Shown piece after piece: positions 51,902-59,361 of a stretch of 64,000 nucleotides of DNA (positions are counted from its first letter, which is position 1; every line of letters begins with the position of its first letter). Below the pieces are notes generated by a model. That model had not been told where the DNA came from. It worked only from the letters and a program-made list of their open reading frames with translations, and searched no databases. This DNA is from Streptomyces viridiviolaceus (lineage in GTDB: Bacteria; Actinomycetota; Actinomycetes; Streptomycetales; Streptomycetaceae). The position numbers were made by a program, and so were the translations under genes. Location: NCBI RefSeq assembly GCF_014650995.1, contig NZ_BMWA01000001.1:310001-374000 (forward strand), read 5' to 3'.

Positions 51902-51919
51902 TCGAGCGGGAATCGACGC
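51902..51919 (+). promoter_or_regulatory. Possible SARP box, TCGAGCG-n4-TCGACGC
   Basis: Two TCGA-type heptamers 11 bases apart lie in the 182-base divergent gap 51817-51998. 8 bases after the second is GAGGGT, a weak -10-like hexamer. Consistent with SARP (DnrI/ActII-ORF4-like) activation of the NTF2-SDR operon. Another TCGACGC is at 51881. Confidence 0.45.
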
Positions 51920-51998
51920 GCATGCGCGAGGGTCGGTGCCCGGGAACGTCCCGGACCATCGGGGACCGACAGCGTCCACCACACGGGGAGGCCGGCTC

Positions 51999-52415
51999 GT
52001 GAAGCACACCGACAGCGTGGAGATACAGCAGTTCTACGCCCGCCACATGCACCTGCTCGACGGGGGTGCCGCCGAGGCGTGGGCCCGGACCTTCACGCCC
52101 GACGCCACCTTCGCCGCACCCTCGATGACGGAGCCGGTGCGGGGGCGGGAGGACATCGCCGCGGGTGCCCGGGCGGCCGTCGGCCGGCGCGCCGCCGACG
52201 CCGAGGTCCACCGGCACTGCGTGACCATGACGACCGCCCAGGAGACCGGCGACGGCATCGAGGCCGTCTCGTACGTGCAGATCCTCGCCACCCGGCGGCA
52301 CGGCGCCCCACGGCTGCTTCTGTCGTGCGTGATGCGGGACCGCCTGGTCCGGCAGGACGGCGAACTGCTCGTCGCGCAGCGGCGGATCAGCCGCGACGAC
52401 CGGCCGCACGGCTGA
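51999..52415 (+). CDS. Stand-alone NTF2-like (SnoaL_4-type) protein
   Basis: Encodes 138 residues with an NTF2-like fold: QQFYARHMHLLDGGAAEAW, ARTFTPDATFAAPSMTEPV, GREDIAAGARAAVG, YVQILATRR, DRLVRQDGELLVAQRRIS. It is clearly homologous to the C-terminal domain of the aromatase/cyclase encoded at 53275-54633, but it does not look like the AknH/SnoaL fourth-ring cyclases. The GTG at 51999 follows GGGGAGG. Likely a polyketide cyclase or stabilising partner; the exact step is unknown. Confidence 0.78.
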   Translation: MKHTDSVEIQQFYARHMHLLDGGAAEAWARTFTPDATFAAPSMTEPVRGREDIAAGARAAVGRRAADAEVHRHCVTMTTAQETGDGIEAVSYVQILATRRHGAPRLLLSCVMRDRLVRQDGELLVAQRRISRDDRPHG

Positions 52416-52457
52416 ACCGCGACCCCGGTTCGAGCCGCCCTCCGTAGCGTCCTCGGC

Positions 52458-53204
52458 ATGACACCTCGGACAGTCATCATCACCGGTGGAGGCACCGGCA
52501 TCGGCCGCGCGGCGGCCCACCGCTTCGCCGCGCAGGGAGACCGGGTCCTGGTCGTGGGCCGCACCGCGGCCGCGCTGGAGGCGGCGGCCGACGGCCACGA
52601 CCGCATCCGCACCCTGGTGGCGGACGTCACCGAACCGGGTGCCGGCGAGAAGGTGGTCGAGGCGGCCCTGCGGGCGTACGGACGCCTCGACGTCCTCGTC
52701 AACAACGCCGGGACCGGCACGTTCGCCCCGCTCGCCAAGCTCGACCGGGACGCCACGCAGCAGCAGCTGGCCACCAACCTGGTCGGGCCCGCCTTCCTGG
52801 CGCAGGCGGCGCTGGACGCCCTGGAGGCGGCCGGCGGCACGATCGTCAACGTCAGCTCCGCGGGCTCCCTCGGCATCCAGGGGTTCCCCGACAACTCGGT
52901 CTACTGGGCCACGAAGGCGGCGCTGAACCACTTCACCCGCACCTGGGCGGTCGAGCTCGCGCCCCGCGGCATCCGGGTCGTGTCGGTGGCGCCGGGCGTG
53001 ACGGACACCGGCATCGGGGAACGGGTCGGCATGTCCGCCGACGAGTACCGGGCGTTCCTGGACCGGCTGGCCGAGCGGATCCCCCTGGGGCGCGTGGCCA
53101 CCCCCGAGGACGTGGCGTGGTGGATCACCACGCTGGCGGACCCGGCCGGCCGGTACATGACGGGGGCGGTCGTCCCGGTCGACGGCGGGCTGTCCCTGAC
53201 CTGA
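52458..53204 (+). CDS. SDR ketoreductase (candidate aklaviketone reductase)
   Basis: Encodes 248 residues of the classical SDR fold: VIITGGGTGIGRAAAHRFAA, LDVLVNNAGTGTFAPL, VNVSSAGSLGIQGF, SVYWATKAALNHFTRTWAVEL (Tyr-x3-Lys), PGVTDTGIGERVG, GAVVPVDGGLS. It is distinct from the ActIII-like reductase in the cluster. By elimination it is the best candidate for C-7 reduction of aklaviketone to aklavinone (DnrE/AknU role); a sugar-reducing role is possible. Confidence 0.83.
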   Translation: MTPRTVIITGGGTGIGRAAAHRFAAQGDRVLVVGRTAAALEAAADGHDRIRTLVADVTEPGAGEKVVEAALRAYGRLDVLVNNAGTGTFAPLAKLDRDATQQQLATNLVGPAFLAQAALDALEAAGGTIVNVSSAGSLGIQGFPDNSVYWATKAALNHFTRTWAVELAPRGIRVVSVAPGVTDTGIGERVGMSADEYRAFLDRLAERIPLGRVATPEDVAWWITTLADPAGRYMTGAVVPVDGGLSLT

Positions 53205-53220
53205 TCCCGGCCGCTCGCGC

Positions 53221-53257
53221 CTGCGGGCCGCACCGCTCGGGGCGGTGCGGCCCGCAG
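53221..53257. terminator. Bidirectional terminator between SDR and aromatase genes
   Basis: CTGCGGGCCGCACCGC and GCGGTGCGGCCCGCAG form a perfect 16-bp stem with a short TCGGG loop. Confidence 0.9.
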
Positions 53258-53274
53258 GCATGTGGCGTGCGGAG

Positions 53275-54633
53275 TCAGACTCCGTCGTGCTCGACCCGGC
53301 GGTGCCGGACCAGCCAGCGGTCGCCGTGCGGCACCAGTACGTCCTCGCAGACCGCGCTGAGGTGCAGGGTGGCCGGTCCCCCGGGCGGGGTGGCCAGGAC
53401 CTGTGCGTAGCAGCGGGTGCGGACGGTGCCGCCGCTCCCCGGTTCCACGGTGAGCATGGAGAACACGTGCCGCCGTTGCTGCGGGGTGTCCGCGAGCCGT
53501 TCCAGGTTCCGCAGCACCGCCCCGGCGATCGCCGCCCGGCCCCGCAGCGGCTCGGCCCCGGTGTTCTGGGCGAAGACGCCGTCCTCGGTGAAGGTCTCCG
53601 CCCACGGCTCGGCCCGCTGCTCGTCGAGGAGCCGCATCTGCTCGGCGTAGAAGCGCTGCACGGAGACGTACACCTCGGCGGGGACCGGCTCCGGTGCGCC
53701 GAGGCTCCGGGCGTGGTCCGCGGCGTGCCGCAGCGTCGCCCGGCTGTTGCGGCCGAGCGCCTCGCGGATCAGGGCACGTGCCCCGTCCACGTCGCCGTCC
53801 GGGCCGAGGACGCCGGTGATGGCGTCCGGTGCGATGCGGACGGTGTGGCGGGAGGTGACCGTGCAGCCGTCCGCGTCCTCCTCGAAGATCCACTCCCCGG
53901 TGTGCGCGGCCATCAGCGCGGGCGTCCGGATCTGCTTGTAGACGATGCGGTCGCCGGGGAAGCAGATGCGGACGGAGCGGGTGGTGTGCGTGTCGCCGTC
54001 GGCGGTGAGCGTGTCCATCTCCAGGATCTGCTCGCCCGGGGTGTCCTCGGTGAGGACGACCCGCGAGACGTGCGGCAGGCGCTCCGTCCACCGGTCGGCC
54101 GCGCGGATGAACTCGTAGGCGTCCTTGGCGGATCCCTCGACGCGCTCGGTGTCGTCGAAGGTGAAGGTGAGCCGGGGGTCCGCGTCCTCGGCGGAGCTGC
54201 GCAGCGCCTCGAGTTCGGCCCGGGTGTTGGTGTCGACGGCCCGGCGGATCCACTCCACGTGGCCGGGGTCGTCGTCGACGGCGGTGAAGGTGTGGGTGAA
54301 GCGCACGCGGGTGCGCTCGGCGGTGAGCGGCTCCAGGTGCCAGGCGCCGCTCATGCTCCGTACCGGCGCCTGGGACCGTTCCTGGTGGAACGTCACCTGC
54401 AGTGCGGCGCGGTCCAGTTCGCGGCGCGAGGTCCAGTTCTTCACCTCGCCGTTGGCCGTCGCCCAGATCCGCAGCCGCTCCTCGCGCCCGTCGCCCTCCA
54501 GCCGTTCGACGTGGACGCTGGGCGGGAAGTGCACCGGCCAGCGGGCGGCGTCGGCGACGAGGTCGTACACCACCCCGGCGGGGGCCGCCACCTCGATCTC
54601 GTGAACTGTCTCGTGCCCGGTCTCGTCCGACAT
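53275..54633 (-). CDS. Aromatase/cyclase fused to an NTF2-like domain
   Basis: Encodes 452 residues, larger than the usual two-domain aromatase/cyclase (about 310-320). Residues 1-150 and 160-310 are the two START/SRPBCC halves (HEIEVAAPAGVVYDLVADAARWPVHFP; DDTERVEGSAKDAYEFIRAADRW, LPHVSRVVLTEDTPGEQILEM), as in DpsF/AknE1/ActVII for first-ring aromatisation. Residues about 322-452 are NTF2-like (VSVQRFYAEQMRLLDEQRAE, AETFTEDGVFAQNTG, RHVFSMLTVEPGSGG, DRWLVRHRRVEHD). One continuous frame spans all three. It is coupled to the ketoreductase gene by an 8-base gap. Confidence 0.88.
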   Translation of the reverse strand: MSDETGHETVHEIEVAAPAGVVYDLVADAARWPVHFPPSVHVERLEGDGREERLRIWATANGEVKNWTSRRELDRAALQVTFHQERSQAPVRSMSGAWHLEPLTAERTRVRFTHTFTAVDDDPGHVEWIRRAVDTNTRAELEALRSSAEDADPRLTFTFDDTERVEGSAKDAYEFIRAADRWTERLPHVSRVVLTEDTPGEQILEMDTLTADGDTHTTRSVRICFPGDRIVYKQIRTPALMAAHTGEWIFEEDADGCTVTSRHTVRIAPDAITGVLGPDGDVDGARALIREALGRNSRATLRHAADHARSLGAPEPVPAEVYVSVQRFYAEQMRLLDEQRAEPWAETFTEDGVFAQNTGAEPLRGRAAIAGAVLRNLERLADTPQQRRHVFSMLTVEPGSGGTVRTRCYAQVLATPPGGPATLHLSAVCEDVLVPHGDRWLVRHRRVEHDGV

Positions 54634-54641
54634 GGCTCTCC

Positions 54642-55427
54642 TCAGTAGTTGCCCAGTCCCCCGCAGACGTTGATCGCCTGCGCGGTCACGGGTGCGGCCG
54701 CGTCGGTCAGCAGATAGCCGACCATGCCCGCGACCTCCTCGGGTGTGGTGTAGCGGCCGAGCGGGATCTTGGCCTGGAACCGGCCGAGCACGTCCTCCTC
54801 GGTGGTCTGCCAGGCGGCGGCGTAGCCCTGCCGGACCCGCACCGCCATGGGGGTCTCCACATAGCCGGGGCACACCGCGTTGACGGTGATGCCCGTCTTG
54901 GCCAGCTCCAGGCCCAGGGCTTTGGTGAAGCCGACGACCCCGTGCTTGGACGCGGAGTAGGGGGCGCCCAGCACCACGCCCTGCTTGCCGCCGGTGGAGG
55001 CGATGTTCACGATGCGTCCCCAGCTCCTCGCCCGCATCCCGCCGGCCGACAGCACGGTCCGGGTGAACCGGAAGACGCTGTCCAGGTTGGTGGCCATCAC
55101 GTCGTCCCACAGCTCGTCGGTGAGGGTGTGCGTCTCCCCGCCCCCGCTGCGCCCGGCGTTGTTGACCAGCACCTCGACGGGTCCGTAGCGGGCCACGGCG
55201 GCCGACACCAGCGCCCCGATGCCCGCGGCGTCACGGACGTCGCAGGCGGCGCCGTCCACCTCGTACCCCTCGCCGCGCAGTTCCTTGACGGTGAGGGCCA
55301 CCCGGTCGGCGTCACGCGCGCACAGGTACACGCGGTGTCCGGCCGCGGCCAGCGAGCGGGTGACGGCGAGGCCGATGCCGCTGGTGGCGCCGGTGACGAC
55401 GGCGGTCCTGCTCGGTTGTGCGGACAT
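54642..55427 (-). CDS. Polyketide 9-ketoreductase (ActIII/DpsE-like)
   Basis: Encodes 261 residues with strong ActIII character: VVTGATSGIGLAVTRSLAAAG, VEVLVNNAGRSGGGETHTLTD, RIVNIASTGGKQGVVLGA, PYSASKHGVVGFTKALGLEL (Tyr-x3-Lys), GITVNAVCPGYVETPMA, and the terminal ALNVCGGLGNY-type end. It reduces the C-9 keto of the nascent polyketide before first-ring cyclisation. It lies 7 bases after the 3-dehydratase gene, in a 5-gene operon. Confidence 0.95.
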   Translation of the reverse strand: MSAQPSRTAVVTGATSGIGLAVTRSLAAAGHRVYLCARDADRVALTVKELRGEGYEVDGAACDVRDAAGIGALVSAAVARYGPVEVLVNNAGRSGGGETHTLTDELWDDVMATNLDSVFRFTRTVLSAGGMRARSWGRIVNIASTGGKQGVVLGAPYSASKHGVVGFTKALGLELAKTGITVNAVCPGYVETPMAVRVRQGYAAAWQTTEEDVLGRFQAKIPLGRYTTPEEVAGMVGYLLTDAAAPVTAQAINVCGGLGNY

Positions 55428-55434
55428 GGCGTGA

Positions 55435-56751
55435 TCAGCCCCTTCGGGTGCAGAACTCGGTGATGGACTCGACGACGTAGTCGAGCATTTCGTTGGTGAG
55501 CCCGGGATAGACGCCGATCCAGAAGGTGTCCTCCGTGACGGTGTCGCAGTTGGTCAGCTCGCCCACGACCCGGTAGCGGACGTCCTCGTAGGCGGGGTGG
55601 CGGGTGATGTTCCCGCCGAAGAGCCTGCGGGTGCCGATCCTGCGTCCTTCGAGGAAGTCGACGAGCTCCCTGCGGGTGTAGCCCGCGTCGGGCAGGACGG
55701 TGAGGGCGAAGCCGAACCAGCTCGGGTCACTTCCCGGGGTGGCCCGCGGCAGCAGCAGGCCGGGCACCCGGGCCAGACCGTCGTGCAGCCGCCGCCAGTT
55801 GCGCCGGCGGGCCGCCACGAAGTCGTCGACCTTCTGCAGCTGGCTCAGCGCCAGGGCCCCCTGGAGGTCGGTCGCCTTCAGGTTGTAGCCGACGTGGGAG
55901 AAGATGTACTTGTGGTCGTAGCCGGCCGGGAGTGTGCCGAGCTGGTACGAGAACCGCTTCAGGCAGGTGTTGTCCGTGCCCGGCTCGCACCAGCAGTCCC
56001 GGCCCCAGTCGCGCATCGACTCCACGATCCGGGCCAGTTCCAGGCTCGACGTCAGGACGCAGCCGCCCTCCCCGGCGGTGATGTGGTGGGCGGGGTAGAA
56101 GCTCACCGTGGTCAGGTCGCCGAAGGTGCCGGTGAGCCGGCCCTGGTAGGTGGAGCCGACGGCGTCGCAGTTGTCCTCGATGAGGAACAGGTCGTGCCTG
56201 CGGGCGAGTTCGGCGACCTCGGCGACCGGGAACGGGTTGCCCAGCGCGTGCGCGATCATGATGAGCCGGGTCCGCGGGGAGATCGCCGCCTCGATCTGCT
56301 CCAGCGAGGCGTTGTACGTGCCGAGCTCCACGTCCACGAAGACGGGGGTCAGGCCGTTCTGGACGAGCGGGTTGATCGTGGTCGGGAATCCGGCGCCGAC
56401 CGTGATGGCCTCGTCGCCGGGGCGCAGCCGCACGTCCTTCAGCTTGGGTGAGGTGAGGGCACCGACCGCGAGCAGGTTGGCCGACGACCCCGAGTTCACC
56501 ATGTGGGCCTTGCGCAGCCGGAAGTAGCGCGCGAACTCGCTCTCGAACCTCCGGGTGCGCACGCCGGCGGCGATCCGCATCTCCAGCGCCGCCTCGACCA
56601 GGGCGAGCCGGTCCTCCTCGTCGAGGACCGCGCCCGAGGACAGGATGGGCGTGACCCCGGGCTCGAAGCCGGGCGACGCCTGTTCCTTGTGGTACTTGCG
56701 CGCCAGCTCCAGCATCAGCGCCTTGGTGTCCGCCACCTCTGCATCCCTCAC
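55435..56751 (-). CDS. NDP-4-keto-6-deoxyhexose 3-dehydratase (E1/RfbH-like)
   Basis: Encodes 438 residues of the PLP/PMP aspartate-aminotransferase fold. The usual Schiff-base Lys is replaced by His (FYPAHHITAGEGGCVLTS), the signature of 3-dehydrases such as AscC/E1, UrdQ and AknP. Other blocks: VNSGSSANLLAVGAL, EAITVGAGFPTTINP, FLIEDNCDAVGSTY, CLKRFSYQLGTLPAGYDHKY. It removes the C-3 hydroxyl for 2,3,6-trideoxysugars such as rhodinose. The GTG at 56751 overlaps the transferase stop (GTGA); a GTG at 56736 is an alternative. Confidence 0.93.
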   Translation of the reverse strand: MRDAEVADTKALMLELARKYHKEQASPGFEPGVTPILSSGAVLDEEDRLALVEAALEMRIAAGVRTRRFESEFARYFRLRKAHMVNSGSSANLLAVGALTSPKLKDVRLRPGDEAITVGAGFPTTINPLVQNGLTPVFVDVELGTYNASLEQIEAAISPRTRLIMIAHALGNPFPVAEVAELARRHDLFLIEDNCDAVGSTYQGRLTGTFGDLTTVSFYPAHHITAGEGGCVLTSSLELARIVESMRDWGRDCWCEPGTDNTCLKRFSYQLGTLPAGYDHKYIFSHVGYNLKATDLQGALALSQLQKVDDFVAARRRNWRRLHDGLARVPGLLLPRATPGSDPSWFGFALTVLPDAGYTRRELVDFLEGRRIGTRRLFGGNITRHPAYEDVRYRVVGELTNCDTVTEDTFWIGVYPGLTNEMLDYVVESITEFCTRRG

Positions 56752-58064
56752 CTTCGGTCGGCCGATCCGCTCGTGCCGTGCTGCGCCGGTACGGGCCCGG
56801 GGTGGCCGCGGTGCTCGGCGACCAGCCGTTCCAGCACCGGTACGACCTCGTTGGGGCTGGGCGCGGCGAGCAGCTCCTCCTGGAGCCGGCGCGCCCCGTC
56901 CGCGAACGACGGCTCGGTGATCAGCCGCTGGACGTGCTTGCGCAGGACGTCCGGGGACAGGTCCGCGCTCGGCACGCAGATGCCGGCGCCGATGTCCTCC
57001 AGGCCCCGGCCCATGACCTCGGTGTCCCAGCCGAAGGCCAGGATCAGCTGCGGCACCGCGTGCAGCTCCGCCGTCGCCTTGGTGCCCACGCCTCCGTGGT
57101 GCACGACCGCCGCACAGGTGGGCAGCAGGTCGTTCAGCGGCACGAAGTCGACCAGGCGGACGTTGTCCGGCAGGTGCCGCGCCGCCCGGCGGGTCTCCTC
57201 GTCGACCGTGGCCACGATCTCGGCGTCCAGGTCGGCCAGGCCGGCCAGCAGTCCGGTCAGGTCGACGCCGACGTCGGAGGCGGAGGAGCCGAGCGTCACG
57301 CAGACCCGGCTGCGCCCCGGGTCGGCGCGCAGCCAGTCCGGCACCACGGAGGGGCCGTTGTACGCCACGTGCCGCACCTGGACGCTGGGCAGTCCGAGGG
57401 CGAGCTGAGTGCTGGGCGGGGTGGTGTTGACCGTCCACTGTCCCGTGACCATGTCCTCGTCGAACCCGGTGTCGCAGCCGAGGCGCCGCAGGGTCCGCTC
57501 CAGCCACTCGGCCGTGGGGTCCTCGCGGTGCTCCGGCTCCTGCCCGGCGGCGAGCCGCAGGAACTCCTTGCGGGCGCGGACACCGATGTCGGGGCCGGAG
57601 ACCAGCCGGCAGTGCGCGGCCCCGGTGACCCGTGCGGCGACGGCCCCGGCGAGGGTGAAGGTCTCCCAGACCACGAGGTCGGGCTGCCAGGAGCGGGCGA
57701 AGCCGACGAGGGCGTCGACCATGGTGTCGTTGTTCAGGGCCCCGTAGAGCGTGGGCACCATGATGTTCTCCAGGGCCAGCAACTCCTCCCACGTCCACGG
57801 GTGGTCGCCGCGGGCGGCGTAGTCGAAGCCCTGCACGTGCGCGGACGCCTCGTCGTGCAGTCTGCCGAGCAGACCGAGGTCCTCGATGTCGCCGAGCGAC
57901 CACTCCACGGGCACGGCGGTCAGCCCGGTGCCCGTGATGACGTCGGTCAGCTCGGGCTGGCTGGCGATCCGCACCTCGTGGCCGGCGGTGCGCAGCGCCC
58001 AGGCCAGCGGCACCAGGGGGTAGTAGTGGGTGTGGTGGGCCAGTGACGTGAACAGGACCTTCAT
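56748..58064 (-). CDS. Glycosyltransferase (GT1), third copy
   Basis: Encodes 438 residues: KVLFTSLAHHTHYYPLVPLAWALRTAGHEVRIASQP, VRHVAYNGPSVVPDWL, RVCVTLGSSASDVG, FVPLNDLLPTCAAVVHHGGVGTKATAELHAVPQLIL. It overlaps the upstream P450-like helper gene by 4 bases, so helper and transferase are co-translated, as in AknT/AknS. Likely the amino-sugar-transferring enzyme of one of the sugar chains. Confidence 0.92.
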   Translation of the reverse strand: MKVLFTSLAHHTHYYPLVPLAWALRTAGHEVRIASQPELTDVITGTGLTAVPVEWSLGDIEDLGLLGRLHDEASAHVQGFDYAARGDHPWTWEELLALENIMVPTLYGALNNDTMVDALVGFARSWQPDLVVWETFTLAGAVAARVTGAAHCRLVSGPDIGVRARKEFLRLAAGQEPEHREDPTAEWLERTLRRLGCDTGFDEDMVTGQWTVNTTPPSTQLALGLPSVQVRHVAYNGPSVVPDWLRADPGRSRVCVTLGSSASDVGVDLTGLLAGLADLDAEIVATVDEETRRAARHLPDNVRLVDFVPLNDLLPTCAAVVHHGGVGTKATAELHAVPQLILAFGWDTEVMGRGLEDIGAGICVPSADLSPDVLRKHVQRLITEPSFADGARRLQEELLAAPSPNEVVPVLERLVAEHRGHPGPVPAQHGTSGSADRR

Positions 58065-59200
58065 CGGAGCTCCTCCCCACCGAGCCGGGCCGGCAGCCTG
58101 ACCAGGCGCCGGGTCAGGGGAGCCCGGCGCATCCGCACCGGTGCTCCGTCCGGCCGCAAGCTCGAGAAGCGCGCGGCCAAGGTCGCGAGGGCCTGCTCGG
58201 CCTGTGCCCGCGCGGCCGGGAGCAGCAGCCCGCAGGGGCCGCCGGGCGGCGGGGCTTCGTCCCGGTGGGACCCGCCGGCCCCGGCGGTGACGACGCCGAC
58301 GGTGTCGCCGGTGGCGATCCGTACGCCGCCCGCCTCGACGGGCGCCAGCGCCACCAGCGGGTGGATCCGCCAGGGCGAGCGGTCGCGCAGGACCTCGTCG
58401 ATCACGTCGGCCGCGTGCGCCGGTTCCGCGCCCAGCCGCGTCCACTGCGCGGGCCGCTCGAGCAGCACCTCCAGCGCGTTGCCCAGCAGGTCGGCCGCGG
58501 CACGCCCGCCGGCCACCGCGAGCACGAGGTCGGCCTCGGCCCGCTCACGCCCGGCCAGGACGTCCTTGAGTCCGCGCACCGCCGCCGCCGTGCGCCGGGT
58601 CACCGCGGACGTCTGCGGGCACAGCAGCGCGTCCACGGCCGGGGCGGTGCCGGCCAGGCCGGCGGCGAAGTCCGCGTGGCGTGTCCCGGGAACGGCCAGG
58701 AGCCCGGCGTAGACGGCCGCGGTCAGCGGCGTCACGAAGTCCTCGACCAGGTCGGCCGGTCCCGGGGCAAGCCGTGCCACGGCCTGTTCCGTCCTCTCCC
58801 GCAGCGTCCCGGCGTACGCCCGGACGGCCCCGGGTCCGCCGCGCCGTGCCAGGTCGCGCACCGGCCCGCCCGTGCGTTGCCGCTCCGGGTCCGGCAGCCA
58901 GGGCTCCGCCTGCGGGACGGCGGCGGCCACCGCCAGGTCCGGGTGGTCCAGCAGCAGCCGCGCCGTTGGGCGGTCGGTGACGACCCAGGCGTCGAGCCGG
59001 CTGCGCCACACCGCTCCGCGCCGCGCGATCGAGGCGAGCACCGTCCCCGTGTCGTTGTCGTCGGTCTCGAATCCCCGTACCAGCCGCGCGTACGGGTCTC
59101 CGGCCCCCGGCACGAACGGCTCGCCGTTGTGCGCGTAGAGCCACTGGGCCGCATGCACCAACTGCAGTTCGTGTTCCAGGGCGTTCGTCGCCGCTGTCAC
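58061..59200 (-). CDS. Cytochrome P450-like glycosyltransferase helper, second copy
   Basis: Encodes 379 residues, more degraded than the first helper. It starts like DnrQ/AknT (HELQLVHAAQWLYAHNGEPFVPGAGDPYARLVRG), keeps a remnant DVIDEVLRDRSPWRIHPLVALAPVEAGGVRI, but lacks the Cys haem ligand and much of the C-terminal region (SHRDEAPPPGGPCGLLLPAARAQAE; its Cys is not in a haem-ligand context). It probably activates its downstream transferase. The GTG at 59200 follows GGAGGTGGCGGG. Confidence 0.87.
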   Translation of the reverse strand: MTAATNALEHELQLVHAAQWLYAHNGEPFVPGAGDPYARLVRGFETDDNDTGTVLASIARRGAVWRSRLDAWVVTDRPTARLLLDHPDLAVAAAVPQAEPWLPDPERQRTGGPVRDLARRGGPGAVRAYAGTLRERTEQAVARLAPGPADLVEDFVTPLTAAVYAGLLAVPGTRHADFAAGLAGTAPAVDALLCPQTSAVTRRTAAAVRGLKDVLAGRERAEADLVLAVAGGRAAADLLGNALEVLLERPAQWTRLGAEPAHAADVIDEVLRDRSPWRIHPLVALAPVEAGGVRIATGDTVGVVTAGAGGSHRDEAPPPGGPCGLLLPAARAQAEQALATLAARFSSLRPDGAPVRMRRAPLTRRLVRLPARLGGEELR

Positions 59201-59231
59201 CCCGCCACCTCCGTCGTCCGATTACTCCGGC

Positions 59232-59263
59232 AAGGTACGGGGCCGTATTAGAAGAACACTCGA
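59232..59263 (-). promoter_or_regulatory. Possible SARP-type promoter for the helper-GT-cyclase operon
   Basis: On the minus strand TCGAGTG (59263-59257), 4 bases, TCTAATA (59252-59246), 8 bases, then TACCTT (59237-59232). Spacing follows the SARP rule (11-base period, 8 bases to -10) though the second heptamer is a weak match. Confidence 0.4.
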
Positions 59264-59279
59264 ACGGCCTTTTCCCGCG

Positions 59280-59322
59280 TCCAGCGTTCCTCAAGCGGTG
59301 TTTGAACCCGGGGTCGTAGGTT
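59280..59322 (+). promoter_or_regulatory. SARP-type promoter of the 3-ketoreductase gene
   Basis: TCCAGCG (59280), TCAAGCG (59291) and TTGAACC (59302) repeat with an exact 11-base period; 8 bases after the last lies TAGGTT (59317-59322) as -10. This is the arrangement of SARP-activated Streptomyces promoters. A ribosome site GAGGATCCCT precedes the ATG at 59362. Confidence 0.6.
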
Positions 59323-59361
59323 GAGGGCCCACTCGACTCCCGCAAGGTGATGAGGATCCCT

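Noticed and set aside
51999..52415. AknH/SnoaL-type aklanonic acid methyl ester cyclase
   Set aside because: The length is similar but the motifs follow the SnoaL_4/NTF2 group and the aromatase C-terminal domain, not AknH as I recall it. I leave the step open.
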